Assembly: GCF_001050015.1 (NCBI RefSeq)
Contig: NZ_CVTB01000313.1
Location: 1-64,000, forward strand
From: Mycolicibacterium malmesburyense
GTDB lineage: Bacteria; Actinomycetota; Actinomycetes; Mycobacteriales; Mycobacteriaceae
DNA: 64,000 nt
Reading direction: 5' to 3'
Under the pieces are notes generated by a model that did not search any database, was not told the origin of the DNA, and worked only from the letters and a program-made list of their open reading frames with translations. The position numbers and the translations under genes are program-made. Shown here one piece after another: positions 43,659-53,152 of this stretch. How positions within the stretch are numbered: the first letter of the stretch is position 1; the number at the start of each line of letters is the position of its first letter.

Positions 43659-44663
43659 CTAGCCGGCCTTGCTCTTGCGTCGCGCATCCCGCAGGCCCGC
43701 CCAGAACCGTGCCGCCTCGCGGATCGACTCCTCGACCGGCTTTGGCCGCCAATCCAATTCACCCCGCGCCTTGCTGCAGTCCACCGGCGCCTCCGCCCGC
43801 ATCAGCCGCAGCGAACCGAGCGACAGCTTCTCGTCCTTCCCGGTCAGCCGCGCCTTGGCGGTGCCCATCGCGGCCATCGCATACGACACCGGCAGCGGAA
43901 TCGTCTTCGTCGGTGCCGGCATGCCCGCCGCCTCGGCCGCGATGCGCACAACCTCGGCGTTGCTGATCATCTTCTCCGAGATCAGGTATCGCTCACCGAC
44001 ACGTCCCCGCTCCGCGGCCAGGATCATCGCCCGCGCGGCATCGTCGACCCCGACGGCCTCGAGCTCGATACCGCCCATCACGAACGGCAGCTTGCCGAAC
44101 GCCGCCCCCGCGATGATCGCGCCATGCGGGGTGCGGCCCCAGTCGCCGCCGCCGTACGTCGTCGACACGCACATCGCCACCGCGGGCAGACCGTGCTCGC
44201 GGGCATTCCGCAGCACGGTCTCCTCGGCCTGCACCCGCGACCGCACGTACGGCGTCAGCCCCTTGTCGACGATCACGTCGTCCTCGGTCGCGACGTGTCC
44301 GCGCCTGCGGCCGACCGTCACGTAGCTGCTGGTGTAGACGAACCGTCGCAGCCCCATGTCCTTCGCGATCTCGAGCACGTTGCGGGTGCCCTCGACGTTC
44401 GTGTGGAACAGCGGCGTCGGGTCTTTCAGCCAGCCGCGCGTGTCGACGACGCAGTAGTACACGTCGTCCACGTCCGTCATCGCCGCGCGCAGCATGTCGT
44501 CGTTCCAGATGTCGCCGAGGAACCGTTCCACCGGAAGGTCGTCGATGCCCAAGGTTTTCGCGTTCGGGCGGACCATGACGCGGACGTCGTGGCCGTCGGC
44601 GACGAGCTGGCGCGTGACATGGGATCCGAGGAAACCGTTGGCCCCGATGACGAGCTTGCTCAC
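43659..44663 (-). CDS. NAD-dependent epimerase/dehydratase (Rv0139-like)
   Basis: 334 aa from the GTG at 44663, which overlaps the upstream stop (GTGA) and has GGAGGAGG upstream. An extended short-chain dehydrogenase: VIGANGFLGSHVTRQLVADGHDVRVMVR (NAD site), FHTNVEGTRNVLEIAKDMGLRRFVYTSSYVTVG (catalytic Ser region), and YVRSRVQAEETVL in the YxxxK position. There the Tyr is followed by Arg rather than Lys four residues on, so the usual YxxxK motif is not perfect. It may act on a steroid or lipid-linked substrate given the KstR-type box upstream of its operon. Confidence 0.85.
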   Translation of the reverse strand: MSKLVIGANGFLGSHVTRQLVADGHDVRVMVRPNAKTLGIDDLPVERFLGDIWNDDMLRAAMTDVDDVYYCVVDTRGWLKDPTPLFHTNVEGTRNVLEIAKDMGLRRFVYTSSYVTVGRRRGHVATEDDVIVDKGLTPYVRSRVQAEETVLRNAREHGLPAVAMCVSTTYGGGDWGRTPHGAIIAGAAFGKLPFVMGGIELEAVGVDDAARAMILAAERGRVGERYLISEKMISNAEVVRIAAEAAGMPAPTKTIPLPVSYAMAAMGTAKARLTGKDEKLSLGSLRLMRAEAPVDCSKARGELDWRPKPVEESIREAARFWAGLRDARRKSKAG

Positions 44664-45166
44664 CTGCCTCCTCCGTACTGCTTCATCCATTGCTCGGCCT
44701 CCGGCGGCAGCGTGCCGAGCTCGGCGGCCTTGCGACACCACTTCACGGTCGCCTTGACGAACCGCAGCGGGTTGTAGATGTCCTCCTGCCGAAGCCACAG
44801 CCCGTCGCCGGCGTAGGTGACGATCGAGATGTTGGTGGCGCTGATGACGGTGCCGTCGCCGGGGTCGCGCATCGGGTTGTCGAGCTCGCAGATGACCCGG
44901 TCCGTCTCCTCGTCGACCACGGTCCACAGCGACGGGAACGACGTCATGTAGCTGCCGGGAAACGACTCCATCGTCTTCCAGATCCAGGGCCGCACCTGCT
45001 CGCGACCGCGCATCGTGCCCGCGGCGTGCTCGATGTAGAGGACGTCGTCGGTGTACTGGTCGACCCACGGATCCCAGTCGCGGGTCTGTGCGGCGCGATC
45101 GACCGTCGCCTCGAATTGCCGGAACGCCGCGGTGAGTTCGTCACGGCTGAAGGTGCTGCTCGTCAC
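44660..45166 (-). CDS. NTF2/SnoaL-like protein (Rv0138-like)
   Basis: 168 aa with a GTG start. The NTF2-like cone fold is indicated by ELTAAFRQFEATVDRAAQTRDWDPWVDQYTDDVLYIEHAAGTMRGREQVRPWIWKTMESFPG and VICELDNPMRDPGDGTVISATNISIVTYAGDGLWLRQEDIYNP. Members include ketosteroid isomerase, limonene epoxide hydrolase and scytalone dehydratase. It is translated in step with the epimerase gene (4-nt overlap). A KstR-type palindrome lies 9 nt before its start, so it may act in sterol or lipid catabolism. Confidence 0.85.
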   Translation of the reverse strand: MTSSTFSRDELTAAFRQFEATVDRAAQTRDWDPWVDQYTDDVLYIEHAAGTMRGREQVRPWIWKTMESFPGSYMTSFPSLWTVVDEETDRVICELDNPMRDPGDGTVISATNISIVTYAGDGLWLRQEDIYNPLRFVKATVKWCRKAAELGTLPPEAEQWMKQYGGGR

Positions 45167-45174
45167 ACCAGAAC

Positions 45175-45188
45175 TAGAACACGTTCTA
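45175..45188. promoter_or_regulatory. KstR-type operator
   Basis: TAGAAC-AC-GTTCTA (45175-45188) is the inverted repeat with 2-bp centre known as the binding motif of KstR, the repressor of mycobacterial cholesterol-degradation genes. It lies 9 nt upstream of the NTF2-like gene. The divergent direction has no plus-strand gene close by, so the NTF2-epimerase operon is the target. Confidence 0.75.
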
Positions 45189-45206
45189 CCGAGCTTTGTC
45201 GAGGGG

Positions 45207-45617
45207 TCAGAACGCGGCGAGGACCTGCCGCGAACCCAGCGGATCCCGCAGCGGGACGTCGAGGATCCCGGACACCGCGATCATGATGCAGGGCCGGCCG
45301 ACGGCTTCGGGCAGCGTGCCGCCGAGCAGTTCGACGGTGACGGTTTCGGCGGTCTCCTGCACGGTCGCGTGCACGCCGTAGCACTGCGGGGTTCCGGTGG
45401 TGAAGTGCACGCCGACGGCGCGGTCGCCGGGGACGCGGTTGTACGACTCGGCGCGCAGCGGATGGGCATCGACGATCGCGGGGTTGTCGGTGAACAGCAT
45501 GCCTGGATGGCCGGGCCGCTCCGGCAGCACCGCCGTCTCCGCCGACGCCGCCGGGGCCGCCCACACGGCCAGCACGGCGGCCATCACGGCGGCCATCACA
45601 GCGAGGAATGTGCGCAT
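45207..45617 (-). CDS. Small secreted protein of unknown function
   Basis: 136 aa from the ATG at 45617 (a GTG one codon upstream is possible). A Sec signal peptide ([26 protein letters not shown]) is followed by a compact mature part of about 110 residues with two Cys residues ([20 protein letters not shown]) that could form a disulfide. Motifs such as [21 protein letters not shown] and [14 protein letters not shown] suggest a beta-rich secreted fold as found in several mycobacterial exported proteins. No function can be assigned. It is divergent from msrB. Confidence 0.78.
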   Translation of the reverse strand: MRTFLAVMAAVMAAVLAVWAAPAASAETAVLPERPGHPGMLFTDNPAIVDAHPLRAESYNRVPGDRAVGVHFTTGTPQCYGVHATVQETAETVTVELLGGTLPEAVGRPCIMIAVSGILDVPLRDPLGSRQVLAAF

Positions 45618-45676
45618 CACACAACCGTAATATCCGGCAGGAACACAGCGGTCGGTTCGACGGTTATACAGGCACT

Positions 45677-46138
45677 ATGGCGAGGCAATACAACAAGAAT
45701 CCGGCCGCGGTGAACGCGTTGTCGCCGGAGCAGTACCAGGTCACGCAGAAGAACGGCACCGAGCGGCCGTTCACCGGCGAGTACTGGGACAACCACGAGC
45801 CCGGCATCTACGTCGACGTGGTCTCCGGTGAGCCGTTGTTCGCCTCGGTGGACAAGTTCGACAGCGGGACGGGTTGGCCCAGCTTCACCCGCCCGATCGA
45901 AGCGGCCAACGTCGTCGAGAAGCGCGACTTCTCGCACCTGATGATCCGCACCGAGGTGCGCTCGGCGCACGGCGACAGCCACCTCGGGCACGTCTTCACC
46001 GACGGGCCGCGCGCCGACGGCGGGTTGCGCTACTGCATCAACTCCGCTTCGCTGAGGTTCATCCACCTCGATGACCTCGAGGCCGAGGGGTACGGCGAGT
46101 ACAAGAAGCTGTTCGTGAACGAGGAGGCACAGGCATGA
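45677..46138 (+). CDS. msrB: Methionine-R-sulfoxide reductase MsrB
   Basis: 153 aa from the ATG at 45677. Reduces free or protein-bound methionine-R-sulfoxide. Signatures: [52 protein letters not shown] and the active-site [12 protein letters not shown] with the catalytic Cys. The CxxC zinc pairs of many MsrB proteins are absent, and a second (resolving) Cys is not obvious. A TATACA hexamer (45665-45670) sits 7 nt before the start, consistent with a leaderless transcript. It overlaps msrA by 4 nt (ATGA). Confidence 0.94.
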   Translation: MARQYNKNPAAVNALSPEQYQVTQKNGTERPFTGEYWDNHEPGIYVDVVSGEPLFASVDKFDSGTGWPSFTRPIEAANVVEKRDFSHLMIRTEVRSAHGDSHLGHVFTDGPRADGGLRYCINSASLRFIHLDDLEAEGYGEYKKLFVNEEAQA

Positions 46139-46650
46139 GCGACCACGACCGGGCAATCCTGGCAGGCGGGTGCTTCTGGGGCATGCAGGACCTGATCCGA
46201 AAGCAGCCGGGCGTGGTGTCCACCCGCGTCGGCTACACCGGCGGTGAGAACGACCATCCGACCTACCGCAACCATCCGGGCCACGCCGAGGCGATCGAGA
46301 TCGTCTACGACCCGACGCGGACCGACTACCGCGCGCTGCTCGAGTTCTTCTTCCAGATCCACGATCCGACCACGAAGAACCGTCAGGGCAACGACATCGG
46401 CACCAGCTACCGCTCGGCGATCTTCTATCTCGGCGACGAGCAGAAGCGCGTCGCGCTCGACACCATCGCCGACGTCGACGCGTCGGGGCTGTGGCCCGGC
46501 AAGGTCGTCACCGAGGTGACTCCGGCCGGCGAGTTCTGGGAGGCCGAGCCCGAGCATCAGGACTACCTGGAGCGCTATCCGAGCGGCTACACCTGCCATT
46601 TCCCGCGCCCGGGCTGGAAGCTGCCCAGGCGCGCGACGGCCAGCCAGTAG
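46135..46650 (+). CDS. msrA: Methionine-S-sulfoxide reductase MsrA
   Basis: 171 aa. Reduces methionine-S-sulfoxide with a catalytic Cys in [21 protein letters not shown]. Also visible: [56 protein letters not shown] and [26 protein letters not shown], in which the C-terminal Cys can resolve the sulfenate. Together with MsrB it covers both sulfoxide stereoisomers in one transcript; M. tuberculosis has msrA (Rv0137c) in this neighbourhood, with msrB elsewhere. Convergent with the P450 genes, 4 nt apart. Confidence 0.95.
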   Translation: MSDHDRAILAGGCFWGMQDLIRKQPGVVSTRVGYTGGENDHPTYRNHPGHAEAIEIVYDPTRTDYRALLEFFFQIHDPTTKNRQGNDIGTSYRSAIFYLGDEQKRVALDTIADVDASGLWPGKVVTEVTPAGEFWEAEPEHQDYLERYPSGYTCHFPRPGWKLPRRATASQ

Positions 46651-46654
46651 CGCG

Positions 46655-47986
46655 CTAGGTGCGGTGACGCACCACGACCTTGCCGCCGTCCTTCGGGGTG
46701 AACGCGATCCCGCGGAAGTGCACCTTCTCGTCGGGCGCGTGATCCGTATCGATCACGTAGTGGCGCAACACGGTTCGTAGGACGACGTCCATCTCGACGT
46801 TGGCGAACGCGGCGCCGATGCAGCGGCGGGTGCCGCCGCCGAACGGCACCCACGCCGTCGGCGGGCGCTTGCCCAGGAACCGCTCGGGGTCGAAGCGTTC
46901 GGGGTCGGGGAAGACCTCCGGGTTGGCGTGCATGTTCGCCAGCGCCACCATCACGGTGTAGCCGTGCGGGATCCGCCATTCGCCGACGTCGAAATGCGGT
47001 GCGAGGACGTGGCGTCCGGAGAAATCGATGACGGTCCGATTGCGCTGCAACTCGTAGATGAAGGCCTGGCGGTATTCGTTGCCGCCGGCATCGTTCTCCT
47101 CGACCAGCCGGGCCAGCACGTCGGGGTGGCGGCGCAACCGCTCGAACGCCCACCCCAAGGTCGACGCGGTCGTCTCGTGGCCGGCGCCCAGAAGGGTGAG
47201 CAGTTCGTCGGAGATGTCCTGGTGCGACATCGGAGTGCCGTCCTCGTAGGTGCTGCCCAGCAGCAGGGCCAGGATGTCCGTGCGCTCCTCGCGGGCGGGA
47301 TCCTTCTCGGCCTTGTCGATCAGCGCGAAGACGGTGCGGTCGAAGTTGCGCCGGAACGTCTCGAGGCGCCCCCACGGGCTGTACGGGCCGGTCTTGAACG
47401 ACGGTTCGGGCAGCGTTGCCATGCGGGAGCCGAGCTTGGCCCACGGCGGAATGATCTCGCGCAGGTAGTCGAGTTCGGCCCCGTCGGCCCCGAACACGGT
47501 GCGCAGGATGACGTTCAGCGTGATCCTGTTCATCGGTTCAAGGGTCGCGAACTCGACGCCCTCGGGCCAGGTCGCGGTCTCGCGGAGCGTCTCCTCCTCG
47601 ATGATCTTCTCGTAGTTCTTGATGCTCTGGCCGTGGAAGGGCGGCGCGAGCAGCTTGCGTCGTTTGCGGTGCTCGACGCCGTCGAGGGCGAAAACCGAAC
47701 CGGGACCGAAGATCCGGCTGAGGTTCGGTTGCACGTTGATCAGGTCGTCGGTGCTCGCGAGATAGACCGTGCGGATGAGCGCGGGATCGGCGATCACCAC
47801 GCTGCGGCCGAAGAACGGCACGTTGATCGCGAACACCTGGCCGTAGCGGTTGAGCGCCTTGCCCAGGAACCAGCGGCGAAAACCCGCCATCAGCACCATC
47901 TGCACCGGTTTGGGCAGCGGCACCGCCGGCGGCAACTTGCCGGGGGCGACGGCGGTCTCCTGGCCGGTGGCGGTCGCATTCGTCAT
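46655..47986 (-). CDS. Cytochrome P450 (CYP138-like), downstream copy
   Basis: 443 aa. All P450 landmarks are present: the I-helix LLGAGHETTASTLGWAFERL, the K-helix ExxR in ELQRNRTV, PDPERFDPERFLGKRP, and the haem loop VPFGGGTRRCIGAAFANVEM with the proximal Cys. The N-terminal LPKPVQMVLMAGFRRWFLGKALNRYG lacks a membrane anchor, as expected for bacterial P450s. Gene order next to msrA and a TetR gene matches M. tuberculosis cyp138 (Rv0136). It overlaps the second P450 by 4 nt and appears to be a tandem duplicate of it. Confidence 0.92.
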   Translation of the reverse strand: MTNATATGQETAVAPGKLPPAVPLPKPVQMVLMAGFRRWFLGKALNRYGQVFAINVPFFGRSVVIADPALIRTVYLASTDDLINVQPNLSRIFGPGSVFALDGVEHRKRRKLLAPPFHGQSIKNYEKIIEEETLRETATWPEGVEFATLEPMNRITLNVILRTVFGADGAELDYLREIIPPWAKLGSRMATLPEPSFKTGPYSPWGRLETFRRNFDRTVFALIDKAEKDPAREERTDILALLLGSTYEDGTPMSHQDISDELLTLLGAGHETTASTLGWAFERLRRHPDVLARLVEENDAGGNEYRQAFIYELQRNRTVIDFSGRHVLAPHFDVGEWRIPHGYTVMVALANMHANPEVFPDPERFDPERFLGKRPPTAWVPFGGGTRRCIGAAFANVEMDVVLRTVLRHYVIDTDHAPDEKVHFRGIAFTPKDGGKVVVRHRT

Positions 47987-49362
47987 CGGTTTCTCGGCTC
48001 CTTCTGGGCGAGGGGACTCCTACGGCGGTGCGCCACGATGCGGCCGCCGTCCTTCGGGGTGTAGGCCACGCCGCGCGAGTGCACCTTCTCGTCGGGTGCG
48101 GTGGTGGCGTCGATCACGAAGTGCCGCAGCACCGTCCGCAACACGATGTCCATCTCGACGTTGGCGAAGACGGCACCGACGCATCTGCGGGTGCCGCCGC
48201 CGAACGGGATGAAGGCGAACGTCGGAGGGCGGTCGTCGATGAAGCGCTGCGGGTCGAACCGCTCGGAGTCGGGGAACTCTGTCGACCTGTCGTGCATCAA
48301 CGAGATGCTCGCCAGCAGGGAGTACCCCTGCGGCACAACCCATTCCCCGAGCTCGAAGGTCGACGAGTAGACGTGCCTACCCGCGAAGTCGATCACGGTG
48401 CGTGACCGCTGCACCTCGGCGAGCACGGCCTGGCGGTAGGCGTTGTCGTCGGTCTGCGCCTCGGCCACCAACCTGTTAAGTACGTCGGGATGGCGGGTGA
48501 TCCGCTCGAAGGCCCAGGCCAGGGTCGAGGCGGTGGTTTCGTGCCCGGCCGCCAGCAGCGTCAGCAGTTCGTCGCCGATGTCCTTGTTGGACATGGCGGT
48601 ACCGTCCTCGTAGGTGCTGCGCAACATCAGCGCCAGGACATCGGCCCGCTCGTCGAAGTTCGGATCGGCCGTCACCCGCTCGATCAGCTTCTCGATGACC
48701 GCGTCGTACTGCCTGCGGTACTCGGCCAACCGGCCCCACGGACTGAACCGGCCGTAGGTGCGCGACGGTGCGGGCAGCGACGCCACCCGCGATCCGAGCG
48801 TCACCCACGGGGGGATGATCCGCCGAAGTTCGTCGAGTTGTTCCCCGTCGGCGCCGAACACCGCGCGCAGGATCGCGTTGAGCGTGATGCGCATCATCGG
48901 CTCGAGCGTCGAAAACGCCTGACCCTGGGGCCAGTTCGCCGCTTCGCGCAGCGTCTCCTCTTCAAAGATCTTCTCGTAGTTCTTGATGCTCCTACCGTGG
49001 AATGGCGGCGTCAGCAGCCGGCGGCGTCGGCGATGCTCATTCCCGTCGAGCGCGAACACCGAGCCGGGACCGAGCACCCGCGACAAGTTGGGCTGGATGT
49101 TGCCGACGTCGTCGGTGTTGGCCATGAACAGCTGCTTGGCCAGCTGCGGGTCGCCGACGACGACCGTGCGCCCGAACACCGGGAGGTTCAGCGTGAAGAC
49201 GGGGCCGTAGCGGCGGGCGAGCCGGGCGACGGTCCAGCGCCGGGAGACGGAGAAAGCCAGGCCCAGGAGCGGTTTGGGGATCGGCGGCCTCGGCGGCAGT
49301 TTGACCGCGGCAGGTGACGGCGCCGTCGGTGTGGGGGTATCGACGACCAAAGTTTCGCTCAT
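47983..49362 (-). CDS. Cytochrome P450 (CYP138-like), upstream copy
   Basis: 459 aa from the ATG at 49362 (MSETLVVDTPTPTAPSPAAV); the longer open frame runs over the TetR operator and was not used. The P450 landmarks are LLAAGHETTASTLAWAFERI, EVQRSRTV (ExxR), PDSERFDPQRFIDDRPP and IPFGGGTRRCVGAVFANVEM. The two P450s match in long stretches (NYEKIxEEETLRE, PNLSR, GPGSVFALDGxEHR), so they arose by duplication. Both are translated from one mRNA whose promoter lies in the operator region shared with the divergent TetR gene. No ferredoxin partner is adjacent. Confidence 0.92.
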   Translation of the reverse strand: MSETLVVDTPTPTAPSPAAVKLPPRPPIPKPLLGLAFSVSRRWTVARLARRYGPVFTLNLPVFGRTVVVGDPQLAKQLFMANTDDVGNIQPNLSRVLGPGSVFALDGNEHRRRRRLLTPPFHGRSIKNYEKIFEEETLREAANWPQGQAFSTLEPMMRITLNAILRAVFGADGEQLDELRRIIPPWVTLGSRVASLPAPSRTYGRFSPWGRLAEYRRQYDAVIEKLIERVTADPNFDERADVLALMLRSTYEDGTAMSNKDIGDELLTLLAAGHETTASTLAWAFERITRHPDVLNRLVAEAQTDDNAYRQAVLAEVQRSRTVIDFAGRHVYSSTFELGEWVVPQGYSLLASISLMHDRSTEFPDSERFDPQRFIDDRPPTFAFIPFGGGTRRCVGAVFANVEMDIVLRTVLRHFVIDATTAPDEKVHSRGVAYTPKDGGRIVAHRRRSPLAQKEPRNR

Positions 49363-49382
49363 GACGCTCCCAGCCGGTTCCC

Positions 49383-49432
49383 CGGTACTACGATGTACCG
49401 CAGGTTTGTGTAGTACGGTACCGCTTGGTACC
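49383..49432. promoter_or_regulatory. TetR operators between the P450 pair and its regulator
   Basis: CGGTAC-TACGAT-GTACCG (49383-49400) is a perfect inverted repeat with 6-bp arms. A second site, CGGTACCG (49416-49423) followed by GGTACC (49427-49432), repeats the same half-sites at a 10-bp period. The two lie between divergent start codons and probably control both directions. Confidence 0.7.
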
Positions 49433-49461
49433 AGGGGATGCAAGACCATCGAGGAGGCGGC

Positions 49462-50067
49462 ATGACGACTGCGCTGGACAACGGCGCGCAGACGGCCGCC
49501 GACACCGCTTTCCGCGACCGCCTGCTCGACGGGATGGCCGCCTCGATCAACGAACGGGGCTATCGCGACACCACGGTCGCCGACATCGTGCGGCACGCGC
49601 GAACGTCGAAGCGCACGTTCTACGAACAGTTCGCGAGCAAAGAGGAATGCCTGATCGAACTGTTGCGGCGCAACAACGAGACGATGATCGCGAGCGTCCG
49701 CGGGGCCGCGGAACCCGACGCCGACTGGCAGGAGCAGATCCGCTCGGCGGTGACCGCCTACGTCGACCACATCGCGGCGCGGAAGGCCATCACCTTGGCG
49801 TGGATCCGCGAGGCGCCCGCGCTCGGCGCCGTCGCGCAGCCGCTGCACCGGGAGGCCATGGAGCACTTCACCGACATGCTCGTGGACATCAGCAGCAACC
49901 CCGGCTTCGAACGCGCACGGCTGGCGCCGCTGTCGCGGCCGTTGGCGCTAATCATCCTGGGCGGCCTGCGGGAGCTGACCGCACTGTTCGTGGAGGACGG
50001 GCGCGACCTGCGCGGCATCATCGAACCGGCCATCACCGCGTCGGTGGCGATCCTCGGTTCCCGCTGA
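49462..50067 (+). CDS. TetR-family regulator of the P450 pair (Rv0135c-like)
   Basis: 201 aa from the ATG at 49462, with GAGGAGG upstream; the same length as M. tuberculosis Rv0135c. The helix-turn-helix is GYRDTTVADIVRHARTSKRTFYEQFASKEECLIELLRRN (about 31-70). The effector half includes AYVDHIAARKAITLAWIREAPALGAVAQPLHREAMEHFTDML and ALIILGGLRELTALFVEDGRDLRGIIEPA. The divergent P450 genes and GGTAC-type operators make it their likely repressor; the inducer would be a P450 substrate, probably lipophilic. Confidence 0.9.
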   Translation: MTTALDNGAQTAADTAFRDRLLDGMAASINERGYRDTTVADIVRHARTSKRTFYEQFASKEECLIELLRRNNETMIASVRGAAEPDADWQEQIRSAVTAYVDHIAARKAITLAWIREAPALGAVAQPLHREAMEHFTDMLVDISSNPGFERARLAPLSRPLALIILGGLRELTALFVEDGRDLRGIIEPAITASVAILGSR

Positions 50068-50071
50068 GCGC

Positions 50072-51354
<1,283 letters not shown>

Positions 51355-52434
51355 CTAGCGCTCGCTGGTCGCGCACTCGCAGTCGTACTCGCCCTCGAGG
51401 CCGCGCGGGAGGTCGACGCCGCGGAAGATCCCGCTCGCCGCGGTGGTCGACGACAACGCGTCGGCGGCCAGGATCATCGCCGCGCCGGTCCACGTCGTGC
51501 GTTCCTCCGGCCACCGCTTACCGTCGGCGAACACCAGACCCGTCCAGTAGGAGCCGTCGTCCTCGCGCAGATGGTGCATCGCGCCGAACTGCTCCCTGGC
51601 GCGCACCATGTCCCCCATGGCATCCAAAGCCAGGACCAGTTCACAGGTTTCGGCGCCGGTCACCCAGGGACGGTCGTCGACGCAGCGGATGCCCAGCCCG
51701 GGAACCACGAAATCGTTCCACCGCTCGTCGATCCGCGCCCTCGCCGCGCCACCGCGCACGGCGCCGGTGAGCACCGGGTAGTACCACTCCATCGACCATC
51801 GGTCCTTGACCGTGAACGCCTCGGGATGATGGGCGATGGCGTGGCCGAGCCTGCCGACCGCGACCTCCCACTCCGGCTGCGGGTCGTCGAAGTAGTCGGC
51901 CAGCGCCAACGCACAGCGGATGCTGTGGTAGATGCTCGCGCACCCGGTGAGCAGGGCGTCGGATTCGATGGCCGAAGGGCTTCTGGCCCAGGCGATCTCA
52001 CCGCCGCCGAGCTGCATGCCGAGCACGAAGTCGATCGCCTTGGTGACCACCGGCCACATCGTCTCGGCGAACCGGCGGTCACCGGTGATCAACACGTGGT
52101 GCCAGACGCCGGTGGCGATGTAGGCGCAGAAGTTGCTGTCGCTGTTGGCGTCTTCGATCACGCCGTTGCGCAACTGGATCGGCCACGACCCGTCGGGGCG
52201 CTGATGCGTGCGCGACCACTCGAACGCCGCGCGCGCCGGTTCGAGCAATCCCGCGACCGTCAGCGCCATCGCGTTCTCGATGTGGTCCCACGGATCGGTG
52301 TGGCCGCCGTCGAACCAGGGCAGCGCTCCGGACGACTCCTGAGTAGCGGCAATCGATTTCGCTGTCTGTCGACACTGTTCCGGCGTCAGCACCCCGGGCA
52401 CGCCCGGGACGCCTTCGAGTTTAGGTGTCAGCAC
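51355..52434 (-). CDS. (alpha/alpha)6-toroid protein annotated as prenyltransferase- or glycosidase-like
   Basis: 359 aa with a GTG start overlapping the upstream methyltransferase by 14 nt. The sequence has helical-barrel repeats: CRQTAKSIAATQESSGALPWFDGGHTDPWDHIENAMALTVAGLLEPARAAFEWSRTHQRPDGSWP, then SNFCAYIATGVWHHVLITGDRRFAETMWPVVTKAIDFVLGMQLGGGEIAW. The QRPDGSWP and YWTGLVF elements resemble terpene cyclase/prenyltransferase QW motifs and also GH15-like glycosidases. A catalytic residue cannot be fixed. The C-terminus carries two Cys (EYDCECATSER). It is third in the glycosyltransferase operon. Confidence 0.7.
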   Translation of the reverse strand: MLTPKLEGVPGVPGVLTPEQCRQTAKSIAATQESSGALPWFDGGHTDPWDHIENAMALTVAGLLEPARAAFEWSRTHQRPDGSWPIQLRNGVIEDANSDSNFCAYIATGVWHHVLITGDRRFAETMWPVVTKAIDFVLGMQLGGGEIAWARSPSAIESDALLTGCASIYHSIRCALALADYFDDPQPEWEVAVGRLGHAIAHHPEAFTVKDRWSMEWYYPVLTGAVRGGAARARIDERWNDFVVPGLGIRCVDDRPWVTGAETCELVLALDAMGDMVRAREQFGAMHHLREDDGSYWTGLVFADGKRWPEERTTWTGAAMILAADALSSTTAASGIFRGVDLPRGLEGEYDCECATSER

Positions 52435-53152
52435 CGGCGCCCACCGGTTTCGAGAAGTACAGCGCGACGCTCTTGCCGATCACGGGGTTGAGCAACGACT
52501 CCGCCGCCCGGGTCAGCCACGGACGGCTCATCATGTCCCACACCAACAGCTGGTGATACGCCTTGACCGCGAGGTGGTCCGAGTTCTCGGTTCCCACCGC
52601 GCATTTCAGCCACCAGTAGGGCGAGTGCAGGGCGTGTGCATGGTGGGTGTGCTCGAGCCGCAGACCGTGGGCGAGCACTTTGTCGCGTAACCGGTCCGCG
52701 TGGTAGATCCGCACGTGGCCGCCCTCGTTGGCGTGGTACGAGTCGGAGAGCACCCAGCAGAGCTTCTCGGGGAGCCACCGCGGCACCGTCACGGCTAGTG
52801 TTCCGCCGGGCTTGAGCACGCGGACCAGTTCGGCGATCACCTTCTCGTCCTCGGGCACGTGCTCGAGGATCTCCGAGGCGATCACGCAGTCGAAAGTGCC
52901 GTCGGCATAAGGCAGATCGAGCGCATCGCCCTTGACGGCCTCGGCCTTGGCCGTCGCAGGCGCCTCACCCTCGTCGCGCATGGCGGTCAGGATTTCGTCG
53001 ACGTCGTTGAGGTCGGACGCGCTCTGGTCGAACGCGACGACGTCCGCGCCGCGCCGGTACGCCTCGAAGCTGTGCCGGCCCGCGCCGCAGCCCACGTCGA
53101 TCACCTTCGTGCCCGCGCCGACACCGAGCCGGTCGAAGTCGACCGTCAGCAT
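52421..53152 (-). CDS. Class I SAM-dependent methyltransferase (Methyltransf_11 type)
   Basis: 243 aa from the ATG at 53152, overlapping the glycosyltransferase 3' end by 7 nt. SAM motif I is TKVIDVGCGAGRHSFEAYRRGADVVAFDQSASDL; later motifs are DALDLPYADGTFDCVIASEILEHVPEDEKVIAELVRVLKPGGTLAVTVPRWLPEKLCWVLSD, and a HANEGGHVRIYHADRL element. The C-terminal half has WWLKCAVGTENSDHLAVKAYHQLLVWDMM, which suggests a bulky hydrophobic substrate. It is the middle gene of a three-gene operon. Target probably a lipid or sugar made by the neighbouring GT. Confidence 0.86.
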   Translation of the reverse strand: MLTVDFDRLGVGAGTKVIDVGCGAGRHSFEAYRRGADVVAFDQSASDLNDVDEILTAMRDEGEAPATAKAEAVKGDALDLPYADGTFDCVIASEILEHVPEDEKVIAELVRVLKPGGTLAVTVPRWLPEKLCWVLSDSYHANEGGHVRIYHADRLRDKVLAHGLRLEHTHHAHALHSPYWWLKCAVGTENSDHLAVKAYHQLLVWDMMSRPWLTRAAESLLNPVIGKSVALYFSKPVGAGADT

